A stretch of 64,000 nucleotides of DNA from Acrocarpospora catenulata. GTDB lineage: Bacteria; Actinomycetota; Actinomycetes; Streptosporangiales; Streptosporangiaceae. Shown here one piece after another: positions 34,960 to 44,007 of the stretch (position 1 is the first letter of the stretch; each line of letters opens with the position of its first letter). The translations under genes were made by a program, and so were the position numbers. The stretch lies in NCBI RefSeq assembly GCF_018476525.1, contig NZ_JAHCST010000011.1, positions 62,001-126,000 on the forward strand. The letters are read 5' to 3'. The notes beneath the pieces are model-generated. The model made no database searches. It was not told the DNA's origin and saw nothing but the letters and a program-made list of their open reading frames with translations.

Positions 34960-35274
34960 TCAGATGAACGGCGACAGGTCGGCCAGGATCAGCCGCTTGG
35001 GGCGGGCGCCCTTGATCTGGTGGACGATCTCGCCGTCGCGGTAGAGGTTGAGGGTCGGGTAGCCGAGCACGTCGTAGCGGAGCGCGATGTCCGGATGGTC
35101 GTCGGCGTTCAGTTTGGCCACGATCAGCCGGCCGCCGAGTTCGGCGTCGATCTCCTCCAGGATGGGAGCGATCATCTTGCAGGGCGGGCACCAGTCCGTC
35201 CAGAAGTCGACAAGAACGGGGAGGTCGCTCTTCAGGACCTGCTCGTCGAAGGTCTCCGTGGTCAAAGTGATCAT
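34960..35274 (-). CDS. Thioredoxin (104 aa)
   Basis: ATG 35274 overlaps the MerR stop as ATGA and has AGGAG upstream; the longer open frame from 35412 is not the protein start. It is a normal-length thioredoxin with active site DFWTDWCPPCKM near residue 30, cis-Pro in LGYPTLNLY and the fold end HQIKGARPK. The active-site dipeptide is PP rather than the common GP. It reduces disulfides in the cytosol. Coupling to a cysteine-bearing MerR regulator indicates a redox-response pair. Confidence 0.9.
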   Translation of the reverse strand: MITLTTETFDEQVLKSDLPVLVDFWTDWCPPCKMIAPILEEIDAELGGRLIVAKLNADDHPDIALRYDVLGYPTLNLYRDGEIVHQIKGARPKRLILADLSPFI

Positions 35275-35645
35275 TTTGTTCTCCTGATCGCACAACCCGG
35301 GCAGGCTTGCTTCAGTTGGGCGGCGACCTCGGCCCTGCGGGCCACCAGCGCCCGGATCTCGGCGTCGATCTCGGCGAGCTTGCGCCGGTAGACGTCCACC
35401 GACTCCGGGCACGCGGCGCCCGACTCGTGCCCCGCCAGCAGGCAGGCCACGAACGGCCGCGCGTCCTCCAGGGTGAACCCGACGGCCGTCAGCGCCCGGA
35501 TCTGGGCGACCAGCCGCACGTCGGCCTCGTCGTAGTCGCGGTAGCCGTTGGCGGACCGCCGGGCCCGGATGAGCCCCTGCTGCTCGTAGTGGCGGAGTGC
35601 CCGGGTGCTCACCCCGGCCCGTTCGGCCAGCTCACCGATCCGCAT
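35271..35645 (-). CDS. MerR-family regulator with C-terminal cysteines (124 aa)
   Basis: N-terminal MerR winged helix (IGELAERAGVSTRALRHYEQQGLI, YRDYDEADVRLVAQIRAL) and the long dimerisation helix follow family order. Three cysteines sit at the C-terminal half: FVACLL, GAACPES and the end motif ACPGCAI. The CPGC resembles a CxxC redox or metal site. The next gene, a thioredoxin, overlaps by ATGA. The regulator probably controls its own operon in response to thiol stress or a metal. Confidence 0.85.
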   Translation of the reverse strand: MRIGELAERAGVSTRALRHYEQQGLIRARRSANGYRDYDEADVRLVAQIRALTAVGFTLEDARPFVACLLAGHESGAACPESVDVYRRKLAEIDAEIRALVARRAEVAAQLKQACPGCAIRRTK

Positions 35646-35729
35646 ACGCCCTCCGACCTGCCCATGGACCGGCCTGTCCGCGACCGGCTCACCGACGATA
35701 AACGTTCACGCCAACGTCAAGGTCAACCG

Positions 35730-36521
35730 TCACGCCGTGCAGAGGATTTCGTTGTGCTGGACGAGGAACCAGGCGTCCGGGGAGGCGGACCAGGTCTGCC
35801 AGGCGGCGGCGATGCGGTCCAGGTCGGCGGGGGTCTGGCCGCCGGCGGCGAGGGCCTGGGCGGCGATGGCGGAGTGGCGCATGCGGTCGGCCCACAGGCC
35901 GCCCCACCAGGCGCGCTCCTCGGGGGTGGTGAAGTGCCAAGTCGATTCGCCGGCGGTGACGGCGGTGAACCCGGCTTCCCCGGCCCAGGCGGCCAGGTGG
36001 CGGCCCGCGTCGGGTTCGCCGCCGTTGGCTCTGGCGAGGGACCGGTAGAGGGCGATCCAGTCGTCCAGTCCGGGGACGGCCGGGGACCAGGAGAACCGGC
36101 TGAAATCGCTGTCCCTGGCGGTGACCAGGCCGCCGGGACGGCAGACCCTGCGCATCTCGCGGAGCGCCTGGACCGGGTCGGCGACGTGTTGCAGCACCTG
36201 GTGGGCGTGGACGACGTCGAAGGAGTCGTCGGGGAAGTCCAGGGCGTGGATGTCGGCCACGGCGAACTCGATGTTGGCGCGTCCCCTGGCGGCGGCCTCG
36301 GCGCGGGCCAGGTCGAGTTCCGTCTCGCCGATCTCGGTGGCGGTGACCCGGGCGACCCTGGTGGACAGGTCGGCGGTGATCGTCCCAGGGCCGCAGCCGA
36401 TGTCCAGGAGCGTCTGGTCCTCCCGCAGGTACGGCAGCAGGTGCGCGGCGGAGTTCTCGGCGGTCCGCCAGCGATGGGAGCGCAACACGGACTCGTGGTG
36501 GCCATGCGTGTAGACGTTCAT
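35730..36521 (-). CDS. Class I SAM-dependent methyltransferase (263 aa)
   Basis: ATG start. Motif I LLDIGCGPGTITADL near residue 40, motif II VTATEIGETELDLA, and VHAHQVLQHVADPVQAL place it in the UbiE/ArsM-like group of small-molecule methyltransferases. The substrate cannot be told from sequence. It is separated from MerR by about 85 bp and is probably transcribed alone. Confidence 0.85.
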   Translation of the reverse strand: MNVYTHGHHESVLRSHRWRTAENSAAHLLPYLREDQTLLDIGCGPGTITADLSTRVARVTATEIGETELDLARAEAAARGRANIEFAVADIHALDFPDDSFDVVHAHQVLQHVADPVQALREMRRVCRPGGLVTARDSDFSRFSWSPAVPGLDDWIALYRSLARANGGEPDAGRHLAAWAGEAGFTAVTAGESTWHFTTPEERAWWGGLWADRMRHSAIAAQALAAGGQTPADLDRIAAAWQTWSASPDAWFLVQHNEILCTA

Positions 36522-36564
36522 GCCGGAAAGCTAGCATCCGTCTTACATTTTAAGAGGATGTGTC

Positions 36565-37290
36565 TCACATAGCGGAATCGTCCAGCCAGATGAAGCCGCC
36601 GAACCGGCCGGTGCGCTGGTCGCGCCGGTACGAGTAGAGCTCCGCGGTTTCGATCGTGCACCGGGTGTCGTGCCGGATGTCGGTGATGCCCGCCTTGCGA
36701 AGCTGCGCCTCGATACCGGCGCGCAGGTTGACCGCCGGTGTGCCCTGCCGCGTGGTCGCCCACGTCTCCGGCACCGACCGCGCCACGTCCTCCCGCATCT
36801 CGGCCGGCACCTCGTAACAGAGCCCGCAGGCCATCGGCCCGACCAGCACCGCCATCCGCGACGGCTCCGCCCCGCGCGCCGCCATCGCCTCGACGAGCGC
36901 GGGCACCACCCCGAGCTGTGTCCCCGGACGCCCGGAATGCGCCGCGCCCACGACCCGGGCGACCGGGTCCGCCACCAGCACGGGCGCGCAGTCCGCGACG
37001 AGCACGTTCAGCGCCAGCCCTGGCCGGTCGGTGCAGATCGCGTCCAGCCCCGGCGCCTCGTCCCCGAACGGCTCGGTCACGAACCGGACCTCGCGCCCGT
37101 GCACCTGCCGCATCATCACGACCCGGGCGGGGTCGATCCCCAACTCGACGGCGGTGTCATGCCGGTTGCGCCGGACGGCCTCGGGGTCGTCCCCGACCAT
37201 CCCGCCAAGATTGCGCGACCCGTACGGCTCAGCACTGACCCCGCCGCGCCGATCGGTGATGACCGCCCGAACCCCGTCACCCAGAAGCAC
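36565..37290 (-). CDS. PgeF/YfiH-family polyphenol oxidase-like or purine-nucleoside enzyme (241 aa)
   Basis: The family is recognised by MMRQVHGREVRFV, the copper/zinc ligand region VADCAPVLVADP, GAAHSGRPGTQLGVV and CGLCYEVPAEM. Homologues act as purine-nucleoside phosphorylase/adenosine deaminase or peptidoglycan-editing factor. The conserved N-terminus (VLLGDGVRAVITDRRGGVSA) suggests GTG 37290, though no ribosome-binding site is evident; an in-frame GTG at 37374 overlaps the vapC stop as GTGA and would add 28 residues. Confidence 0.85.
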   Translation of the reverse strand: MLLGDGVRAVITDRRGGVSAEPYGSRNLGGMVGDDPEAVRRNRHDTAVELGIDPARVVMMRQVHGREVRFVTEPFGDEAPGLDAICTDRPGLALNVLVADCAPVLVADPVARVVGAAHSGRPGTQLGVVPALVEAMAARGAEPSRMAVLVGPMACGLCYEVPAEMREDVARSVPETWATTRQGTPAVNLRAGIEAQLRKAGITDIRHDTRCTIETAELYSYRRDQRTGRFGGFIWLDDSAM

Positions 37291-37370
37291 GCGACGAGCG
37301 TACCAACCCGGTTCCGCTCGGTGACGTAAGCGCCCACAGGTGAGGCCGGGCGGGCCGGCAGCCGTGATGT

Positions 37371-37793
37371 TCACTTACCGGCCGGGGGTCCGTACCACTG
37401 GAGAGCCTGTCCGGTGACGGCCGCGACGCAGTCGAAGTCCCGGTCGCGATGGAGCAGCGTCAGCCCCCGCAGTTCCGCTGTGGCGGCCACGACCAGGTCC
37501 ACCGCCCCGGCACTACGGTGCCGCCCCTGCCTGGTCAGTTCCTCCTGAACCTCCCACGCCCGGCCGTAGGCGCGATCGTCGACCGGGACCCATCCGAACA
37601 TCAGGCTCATCTCCTCGATCCCCCGCATGCGGTCGGCGATCGAGCGGGCGCTGAAGAAGAATTCGAGCTCGGTGATGGGACAGACCGCGATCAAACCAGC
37701 CGCCACCGCCTGGTCCCAGCCATACTGCTCGGCATCACCGCGCAGCAGCCGGGCCAAGGCGCTGGTGTCAATCAAGAACTGCGCCGGGTTCAC
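37371..37793 (-). CDS. vapC: VapC-type PIN-domain toxin (140 aa)
   Basis: GTG 37793 overlaps the antitoxin stop as GTGA. The PIN metal-binding residues are visible: D in FLIDTSALARL (residue 9), E in PITELEFFFS, D in AVDLVVAATAEL and D in HRDRDFDCV. VapC toxins cleave tRNA or rRNA. The adjoining vapB supports a type II module. Confidence 0.9.
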   Translation of the reverse strand: MNPAQFLIDTSALARLLRGDAEQYGWDQAVAAGLIAVCPITELEFFFSARSIADRMRGIEEMSLMFGWVPVDDRAYGRAWEVQEELTRQGRHRSAGAVDLVVAATAELRGLTLLHRDRDFDCVAAVTGQALQWYGPPAGK

Positions 37794-38005
37794 CGGCGGT
37801 AGCCCCTCTTGTCCTCGAAGATCTCAAGATCGAAGGCGCCCTCCGCCGCCGCCTCACGCAACCGGGCCAGCGCCAACGCCCGGCGCCGAGTCTCCAGCAC
37901 CTCCCGCAGAGCGCTGTTCACGGTCTCCTTCTTCGTGCTGGTCCCCAGCGCTTTGGCGACCTCGGCGACCAGATCATCATCCAGGTCGATCACCGTACGA
38001 CTCAT
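37790..38005 (-). CDS. vapB: VapB-type antitoxin (71 aa)
   Basis: ATG 38005 follows GGGAGG (a GTG at 38011 is in frame). The sequence MSRTVIDLDDDLVAEVAKAL is a ribbon-helix-helix N-terminus, and the tail (FDLEIFEDKRGYRR) is typical of the toxin-binding segment. It is expected to bind VapC and to repress its own promoter, where TATC/GATA-type repeats lie. Confidence 0.9.
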   Translation of the reverse strand: MSRTVIDLDDDLVAEVAKALGTSTKKETVNSALREVLETRRRALALARLREAAAEGAFDLEIFEDKRGYRR

Positions 38006-38021
38006 CGACACCTCCCCTTTA

Positions 38022-38058
38022 TATCTGAGGATACATCGATGATATCTACTGTGATATC
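38022..38058. promoter_or_regulatory. Candidate VapB operator with TATC/GATA repeats
   Basis: TATC-TGAG-GATA (38022-38033) is palindromic, and two copies of the palindrome GATATC (38041-38046 and 38053-38058) follow. They sit immediately upstream of vapB and partly inside the 3' end of the adjacent PLP-enzyme gene. Binding by VapB/VapBC is inferred. Confidence 0.4.
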
Positions 38059-38918
38059 CATTCAGGGCCGGTGACGACGGCCACGATCTTCGCCCCCGGG
38101 CGGAAGGAACCCTTGCCGATCAGGTCGAACAGCCCGTACATCATCTTGCCCGTGTAGATCCGGTCAAGCCGGAGGCCATGTCGTTCGTCGAAGTCGTCGA
38201 TGAACGCGGACAACTCCGGCGTCGAGCGAGCGTATCCGCCGCAGTGGTAGGCGGTCTCCACCCGCCATCCCGGGACGGCCTCCCCCAGTGCCTCCCGCTG
38301 CAATCGGGCGACCTCGTCGGCCAGGAAACCGCCCCCGCGCAGCGCGGAGAAGCCGATGGCCTGCTGCCCGGGGCCGAGTCCGGCCGCGATCCCGGCCAGG
38401 GTACCTCCGGTGCCCACCGGGCAGCACACGACATCGAAGTCGATCTCCGCTGAGATCTCCGCTGCCAGTTCCCGGCACCCCAGCACCGCCGCCGCGTTCG
38501 ACCCGCCCTCCGGCAGGATCAGGCAGCCGGGAAACCTGGCCTGTAGGCCCTCCAGCACCTCAGGGGTGTGCTTGAGCCGATATGTCCCCCGGTCGAGGTA
38601 CGTCAGGCGCATCCCCCGCTCCACCGCGTACGCCAGCGTCGGATTGAGCGGCAACCGTTCCTCGCCTCGGATCACCCCGACCGTGGCGAACCCGAAGTGC
38701 CATCCCGCCGCCGCCACCGCCCGGATGTGATTCGAGTAGGCCCCGCCGAAGGTGAGCACCGGCCCTCCGAATGCGGGCAGGTTGTGTTTCAGCTTCCGCC
38801 ACTTGTTGCCGGGAATCTCCGGGTTGATTTGATCGTCACGTTTCAACCAGAGACGGACATCGTGCAGGCGGGCATCGCGCAGTTCCACCAGAGGGGACGG
38901 CAGGCGAAGGTCGAGCAC
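38046..38918 (-). CDS. D-cysteine desulfhydrase / ACC deaminase-like PLP enzyme (290 aa)
   Basis: GTG 38918 (VVLDLRLPSPLVEL) is chosen because family members start here; the open frame extends to 39083 without a site. Fold-type II PLP enzyme: LWLKRDDQINPEIPGNKWRKLKHNL with the PLP lysine, FGGAYSNHIRAVAAAG, and the phosphate loop CPVGTGGTLAGIAAG. The group contains ACC deaminase and D-cysteine desulfhydrase; the residues separating them cannot be judged securely. It is divergent from galactokinase. Confidence 0.85.
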   Translation of the reverse strand: MLDLRLPSPLVELRDARLHDVRLWLKRDDQINPEIPGNKWRKLKHNLPAFGGPVLTFGGAYSNHIRAVAAAGWHFGFATVGVIRGEERLPLNPTLAYAVERGMRLTYLDRGTYRLKHTPEVLEGLQARFPGCLILPEGGSNAAAVLGCRELAAEISAEIDFDVVCCPVGTGGTLAGIAAGLGPGQQAIGFSALRGGGFLADEVARLQREALGEAVPGWRVETAYHCGGYARSTPELSAFIDDFDERHGLRLDRIYTGKMMYGLFDLIGKGSFRPGAKIVAVVTGPEWISQ

Positions 38919-38988
38919 GACACCAAGGCTGGCACAGGGCGGGAAAGTCGTTAGGCTACGGGCAGCCGATGTTGAGGAGTGTTTGATT

Positions 38989-40100
<1,112 letters not shown>

Positions 40101-40104
<4 letters not shown>

Positions 40105-40883
40105 CCCCCGAGCGGGCGGAACGCCGGGGGCCGCCGCTCCAGGAAGCTGGCCACCCCTTCCGCGAAGTCGGCCCGGCCGAAGGACTCCACCATCAGCCGT
40201 TCCGCCTTCTCGCGCGAGTCGTCCAGACTCTTGTCCCAGTCTCCCCAGACCTGGCGCTTGATCACCGCCATCGAGGTCGGCGAGCTCAACGCGGCCAGCT
40301 CCCGCGCGTACCCCAGCGCCTCGGAAAGCAGTTCCTCGCCCGGTACGGCCCGCAGTGCCAGCCCCATCTCGGCCGCCTCGGTCCCGGTGAAGGTGCGCCC
40401 GGACAGCAGCAGGTCGAGGGCCCGGGACTGGCCGATGAGTTTGGGCAGCACCCAGGCCATGCCGTACTCGGCGACCAGGCCGCGCCGGGCGAAGGCGGTG
40501 GTCCACTTCGCGTCGGCGGCGGTGAGGACGAGGTCGCAGACCAGGGCGTGCACCATGCCGAGCCCGGCGCAGGCGCCGTTGACGGCCGCGATGACGGGCT
40601 TGCTGATGGTGGTCGCGAACGTGTGCGGGCGCTTCTCCGTATCCATGGTGATCTCACCGGTCCGGAGCGCGGTCAGCATTTCGAAGTCGGCGCCCGCGCA
40701 GAAGCCCTTGCCCGCGCCGGTGACCACGATGACCCGGACCGCCGGGTCCCGCTCCGCCTCCTCCAGCAGGTCGAAGTAGCGCCGGCCCAGCTCCTGCGTC
40801 CACGCGTTCAGCCGGTCGGGCCGGTTGAGGGTGAGGGTGAGCACGCCGTCGACGAGATCGGAGAGCACCAGATCGTCGGTCAT
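40101..40883 (-). CDS. Enoyl-CoA hydratase/isomerase family protein (260 aa)
   Basis: Crotonase fold with GAGKGFCAGADFEML forming the oxyanion hole, KPVIAAVNGACAGLGMVHAL and AKWTTAFARRGLVAEYGMAWVLPKL. The second acidic residue (Glu in VAEYG) is present at one of the two usual positions, while the first (near GACAGLGM) lacks Glu, so isomerase or other crotonase chemistry is possible. Confidence 0.85.
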
Positions 40884-40923
40884 ATGACCTCCTTTCGCAC
40901 CTTCGCATTATGCACAACGGGTA

Positions 40924-42060
40924 TCACCAGGCATGGTGGGCGAACCCCGGAGTGAGCGTCACCTCGTCGTAGTACCGGTGGAAGACCGGGGTGAGCGAGC
41001 CGGAGAGCGGCGGCACGATCCAGGACCAGTCGGCGGGGCAGACCCGTCCTGAGCTTTCCTCCTTCTCCAGGTGGGTCAGGAAACGCCGGGCCTCGGTGTG
41101 GTGGTCGGTCATGGTCACCTTGGCCGCGGCGAAGGAGTGCAGCACGGCCACGTTCAGCTCCACCAGCGCGTGGTCCCGCCAGAGCGTGCGGTCGCTGGAG
41201 GTGTCCAGGCCCAGCCGCTCGGCGATCAGCGGCAGCTGGTCGTAGCGGCCGGTGTCGGCGAAGTTGCGTGCGCCGATCTCGGTGCCCATGTACCAGCCGT
41301 TGAACGGCGCGGCCGGGTAGCAGACGCCGCCGATCTCCAGGCACATGTTGGAGATCGCGGGCACCGCGTGCCAGCGCAGCCCGAGCTCGGCGAACCAGGG
41401 GTAGTGCGGATGGCTGATCGGCACTTCCATGATCACGTCCGCGGGGAGCTCCCGCAGCTCGGTCTCGCCCTTGACCTCGATCAGCAGCGGCAGCACGTCG
41501 AACCGGCCGCCCTGCCCCTGCCAGCCGAGTTCCTGGGCCTGTTCGGTGACCGCCGTGGAGAGCGGGTCGCCGACCACCGAGCCGTCGTCCTGCCGGTACC
41601 CGGCGTACCTGATCAGCTGCTCGTTGTGGAACCGCGCCGCCGGGCGTCCCTGCCGGGCCGGGGCGAAGACGGTGATGGTGGGCCTGATCCTGCCGTGGTT
41701 GGTGGCGACCCTGAGGTGTTCGACACACTCCTCCACGATGCCGTCGGCGGTGTCCACCTGCCGCCGGTCCCTGACCCGGAGCGACCTCCAGTAGAGCCGC
41801 CCGATGCACCGGCTGCTGTTGCGCCAGGCCACCCGGGCGCCGAAGGCCAGCTCACCGGGCGTGTGCGTGTACGTGCCCGTCCGGTCGATCTCGGCCAGCA
41901 CCTCCCGCAACCGGGGGCGGATCGACCCGGCCGAGGGATTCTCGTCATGGTAGAGCCGGAGAAACTCCTCCGCGGCCCCCGCATCCACCCCCTCGGTCTC
42001 CGTCGGTACGGCTTTCGCGTCCTTCTTCCACCACGTGCTCACGTCTGCAACCGCCTGCAT
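40924..42060 (-). CDS. nos: Bacterial nitric oxide synthase oxygenase (378 aa)
   Basis: ATG 42060 (MQAVADVSTWW) gives the normal bacterial NOS length; earlier starts lack a site. The haem-thiolate Cys lies in ARVAWRNSSRCIGRLYW near residue 87. The arginine-binding Glu lies in NGWYMGTEIGARNFAD. WSWIVPPLSGSLTPVFH is a pterin-binding region. No reductase domain or reductase gene is present, as usual for bacterial NOS, which borrow cellular flavodoxin reductases. It would make NO from arginine. Its role here is unknown. Confidence 0.95.
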   Translation of the reverse strand: MQAVADVSTWWKKDAKAVPTETEGVDAGAAEEFLRLYHDENPSAGSIRPRLREVLAEIDRTGTYTHTPGELAFGARVAWRNSSRCIGRLYWRSLRVRDRRQVDTADGIVEECVEHLRVATNHGRIRPTITVFAPARQGRPAARFHNEQLIRYAGYRQDDGSVVGDPLSTAVTEQAQELGWQGQGGRFDVLPLLIEVKGETELRELPADVIMEVPISHPHYPWFAELGLRWHAVPAISNMCLEIGGVCYPAAPFNGWYMGTEIGARNFADTGRYDQLPLIAERLGLDTSSDRTLWRDHALVELNVAVLHSFAAAKVTMTDHHTEARRFLTHLEKEESSGRVCPADWSWIVPPLSGSLTPVFHRYYDEVTLTPGFAHHAW

Positions 42061-42306
42061 TCCGCTCGCGGGCCCCCGCACCGATTCCGGGCGGCGTCGC
42101 GGACCCTCTAGCGGTGGCCCTCCCCCACCGCTGCGCATGTCGTTCCGCGGCTGCCGTGCCAGTGGCACAGCGGATCACATTTTCTGCCAATCTCCGGTGA
42201 TTTGTCATCTGAATCTGTACAGCTATGGCGACGGAGCGTCGCCGGGCTTTCTCTCGCACTACTGAAAGAATCCATTCAGACACAGAACGTAGCCGCAGGA
42301 GGTCTG

Positions 42307-42780
42307 ATGAAGCGTGTGGTCGCCGTTGCGGCGGTGGTGCTGGCCAGTGCGGGATGCTCGGCGGAGACCGCGCCGCGCCGGACCGAACTGCGCTTCGACA
42401 GCGCCGGGAAGCACCTGGCCGAGCACTGGGGCATCAAGTTCACCTCGCCCAGCGGGCAGCCGCGCACCACCCAGCACGGCAGCGTGACCCAACCCAGCGG
42501 CGGGCGCCTGTCGGCCATTCTGGGCGGGCGGCGGCCCGGCACCGTGCGCACGGTCTCCTGCCAGGCCTTCGGAGCCACCCAGAAGACGGCAGGCGACTTC
42601 CTGAAGGACTGCGCCGCGCTGCCCTTCCCCGGCCCGGAGCGGCGGCAGGTGGAGGCGGTCAACTGGACCAAGGGACGGCGGCTGAGCATCGGCGGCGTGC
42701 GCTACGTGCTCTCGGCCACCCCCGAGCGGAACCTGTGGGTGCTGCGCTTCTCGCTGCCCGAACGGCGGCCGTTGCCGTAA
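42307..42780 (+). CDS. Lipoprotein of unknown function (157 aa)
   Basis: ATG 42307 follows CAGGAGGTC. A short signal peptide MKRVVAVAAVVLASAGCSAE contains the lipobox ASAGC, so the protein is anchored outside the membrane. The mature part is basic and has two further cysteines (VSCQAFG, FLKDCAALPFPG) that may bridge. No family recognised. About 245 bp upstream to the NOS start is lower in GC and contains no other supported gene. A strong hairpin follows. Confidence 0.8.
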   Translation: MKRVVAVAAVVLASAGCSAETAPRRTELRFDSAGKHLAEHWGIKFTSPSGQPRTTQHGSVTQPSGGRLSAILGGRRPGTVRTVSCQAFGATQKTAGDFLKDCAALPFPGPERRQVEAVNWTKGRRLSIGGVRYVLSATPERNLWVLRFSLPERRPLP

Positions 42781-42797
42781 ACGCCCGGTAAAGCACG

Positions 42798-42828
42798 GAA
42801 ACCCCGCAGCAGACGCTGACGGGGTTTC
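42798..42828. terminator. Terminator hairpin after lipoprotein gene
   Basis: GAAACCCCG (42798-42806) pairs perfectly with CGGGGTTTC (42820-42828) across a 13-nt loop, followed by TTTC. It lies 17 bp after the lipoprotein stop and about 9 bp before the convergent tRNA-Asn 3' end, so it may serve both. Confidence 0.7.
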
Positions 42829-42836
42829 TTTCGGTG

Positions 42837-42909
42837 CTCCCGCGATAGGACTCGAACCTATAACCTGCCGGTTAACAGCCGGCTGCTCTGCCGATTGAGC
42901 TACACGGGA
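42837..42909 (-). tRNA. tRNA-Asn (GTT)
   Basis: On the minus strand a 73-nt cloverleaf forms: acceptor TCCCGTG/CGCGGGA, D arm with AATCGGCA, anticodon stem GCCGG/CCGGC with loop CTGTTAA (anticodon GTT) and T loop TTCGAGT. No CCA is encoded after the G73 discriminator. Confidence 0.9.
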
Positions 42910-43101
42910 TCGCTTCGGCCACCAGATCGGGCCCCTTGGGGCTTTCCTTGACGGCGCGGAACTAGATTAGCGCACTCCAGGGGTGCTCTGTCACATCCAT
43001 TTAGCGTCACCGGCGAGTCGGGACATTCTGGGACGAACCAGGTTGGATAGATGCAGGTCTCGCGGGTAGGAGGCCGGTAAGAACGAGCGGGGAGGTGGCA
43101 G

Positions 43102-43425
43102 ATGCGAGCCAAGATGATGTTCGCCGTGGGCCTGGGCCTCGGGTACGTGCTGGGCACGCGGGCGGGCCGGGAGCGGTACGAGCAGATCGTGCACACCGCC
43201 CGGCGGATCTCCGACGATCCCCGGGTCCAGGAGGCCGCGGGCCTGGTACGGGCGAAGGTCTCCAGCGCGGGCACGGCGGCCAAGGACATGGCCGCCGACA
43301 AGATGGGCCGGGGCAAACGCAAGGAAGGCCACTGGGAGCGGGAGAAGGTCACCAGCCCGAGCGGCGCGGGCGGTAAGAGCAGCCCGACCGGCTGGCCGGA
43401 GACCGAGTCGGACCGAGTCACCTGA
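43102..43425 (+). CDS. Small YtxH-like membrane-associated protein (107 aa)
   Basis: ATG with GGGGAGG upstream. The N-terminal hydrophobic stretch MRAKMMFAVGLGLGYVLGTRA-GRERYEQI is followed by a helical, basic region and a hydrophilic tail, the pattern of short actinobacterial YtxH-type proteins. Function unknown; it is commonly found near the primary sigma and dnaG region. Confidence 0.75.
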   Translation: MRAKMMFAVGLGLGYVLGTRAGRERYEQIVHTARRISDDPRVQEAAGLVRAKVSSAGTAAKDMAADKMGRGKRKEGHWEREKVTSPSGAGGKSSPTGWPETESDRVT

Positions 43426-43469
43426 CCCCCCGCCGCACCGCGGACACCAGGACACCGGGCGGCACCGGG

Positions 43470-43937
43470 TCACACCCCCAGGCTGCGCCTGACCTCCTCC
43501 AGCGCCTGCTCCAGCGCGGCGCGGGTGCCGGGGTTGTCCGGGTCCAGACCGGCGTCGTAGGCGTACTCCCACACCACCCCGTCCTGACCGGCGATCCGCC
43601 GGGCCACCAGGCGCACGCCGTGCTCGCCGAGGCGCACGTAGCGGCTGGCCACGATGGAGTTGGTCACCCGCTCCCGGATGGTCTCCGGCAGCAGGCCCGG
43701 CCGGGGCAGGTCCAGCCGGTGCTCGGTGGCGTCACCCAGGATGATGGTCACGCCCTGCTGGTCCCAGACCGCCTTGTGCACGCGGTGCCACGGCAGCCGC
43801 TCGCCGTCGGGCAGGTGCAGGGCGGTCAGCGTGGCCACCACGAAGGCGCCGGAGGGCGTACGGGCGTGCGAGAGGGGGCGTTCGCCGGCGAGAGCCGTAC
43901 GGACGTCCGCGGGCAGGCGGGAGCCGAACAGAGGCAT
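43470..43937 (-). CDS. Conserved actinobacterial protein of unknown function (155 aa)
   Basis: ATG 43937. Begins MPLFGSRLPADVRTALAGER and contains LPWHRVHKAVWDQQGVTIIL and a helical C-terminus. Features suggest a soluble protein without catalytic motifs. It is separated from rpoD by a strong hairpin and so probably has its own transcript. Confidence 0.7.
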   Translation of the reverse strand: MPLFGSRLPADVRTALAGERPLSHARTPSGAFVVATLTALHLPDGERLPWHRVHKAVWDQQGVTIILGDATEHRLDLPRPGLLPETIRERVTNSIVASRYVRLGEHGVRLVARRIAGQDGVVWEYAYDAGLDPDNPGTRAALEQALEEVRRSLGV

Positions 43938-43953
43938 GAGCCAAAGTTACCGA

Positions 43954-43976
43954 GGCCCGCGCGATCCGCGCGGGCC
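43954..43976 (-). terminator. Terminator hairpin after rpoD-type sigma gene
   Basis: GGCCCGCGCG (43954-43963) and CGCGCGGGCC (43967-43976) form a perfect 10-bp stem with a 3-nt loop. It lies 31 bp beyond the sigma gene stop and just before the next leftward gene. There is no U-run, as is common in high-GC genomes. Confidence 0.6.
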
Positions 43977-44007
43977 GGGTAAGCGGTCTGGACTTTGAAG
44001 ACCGGGT

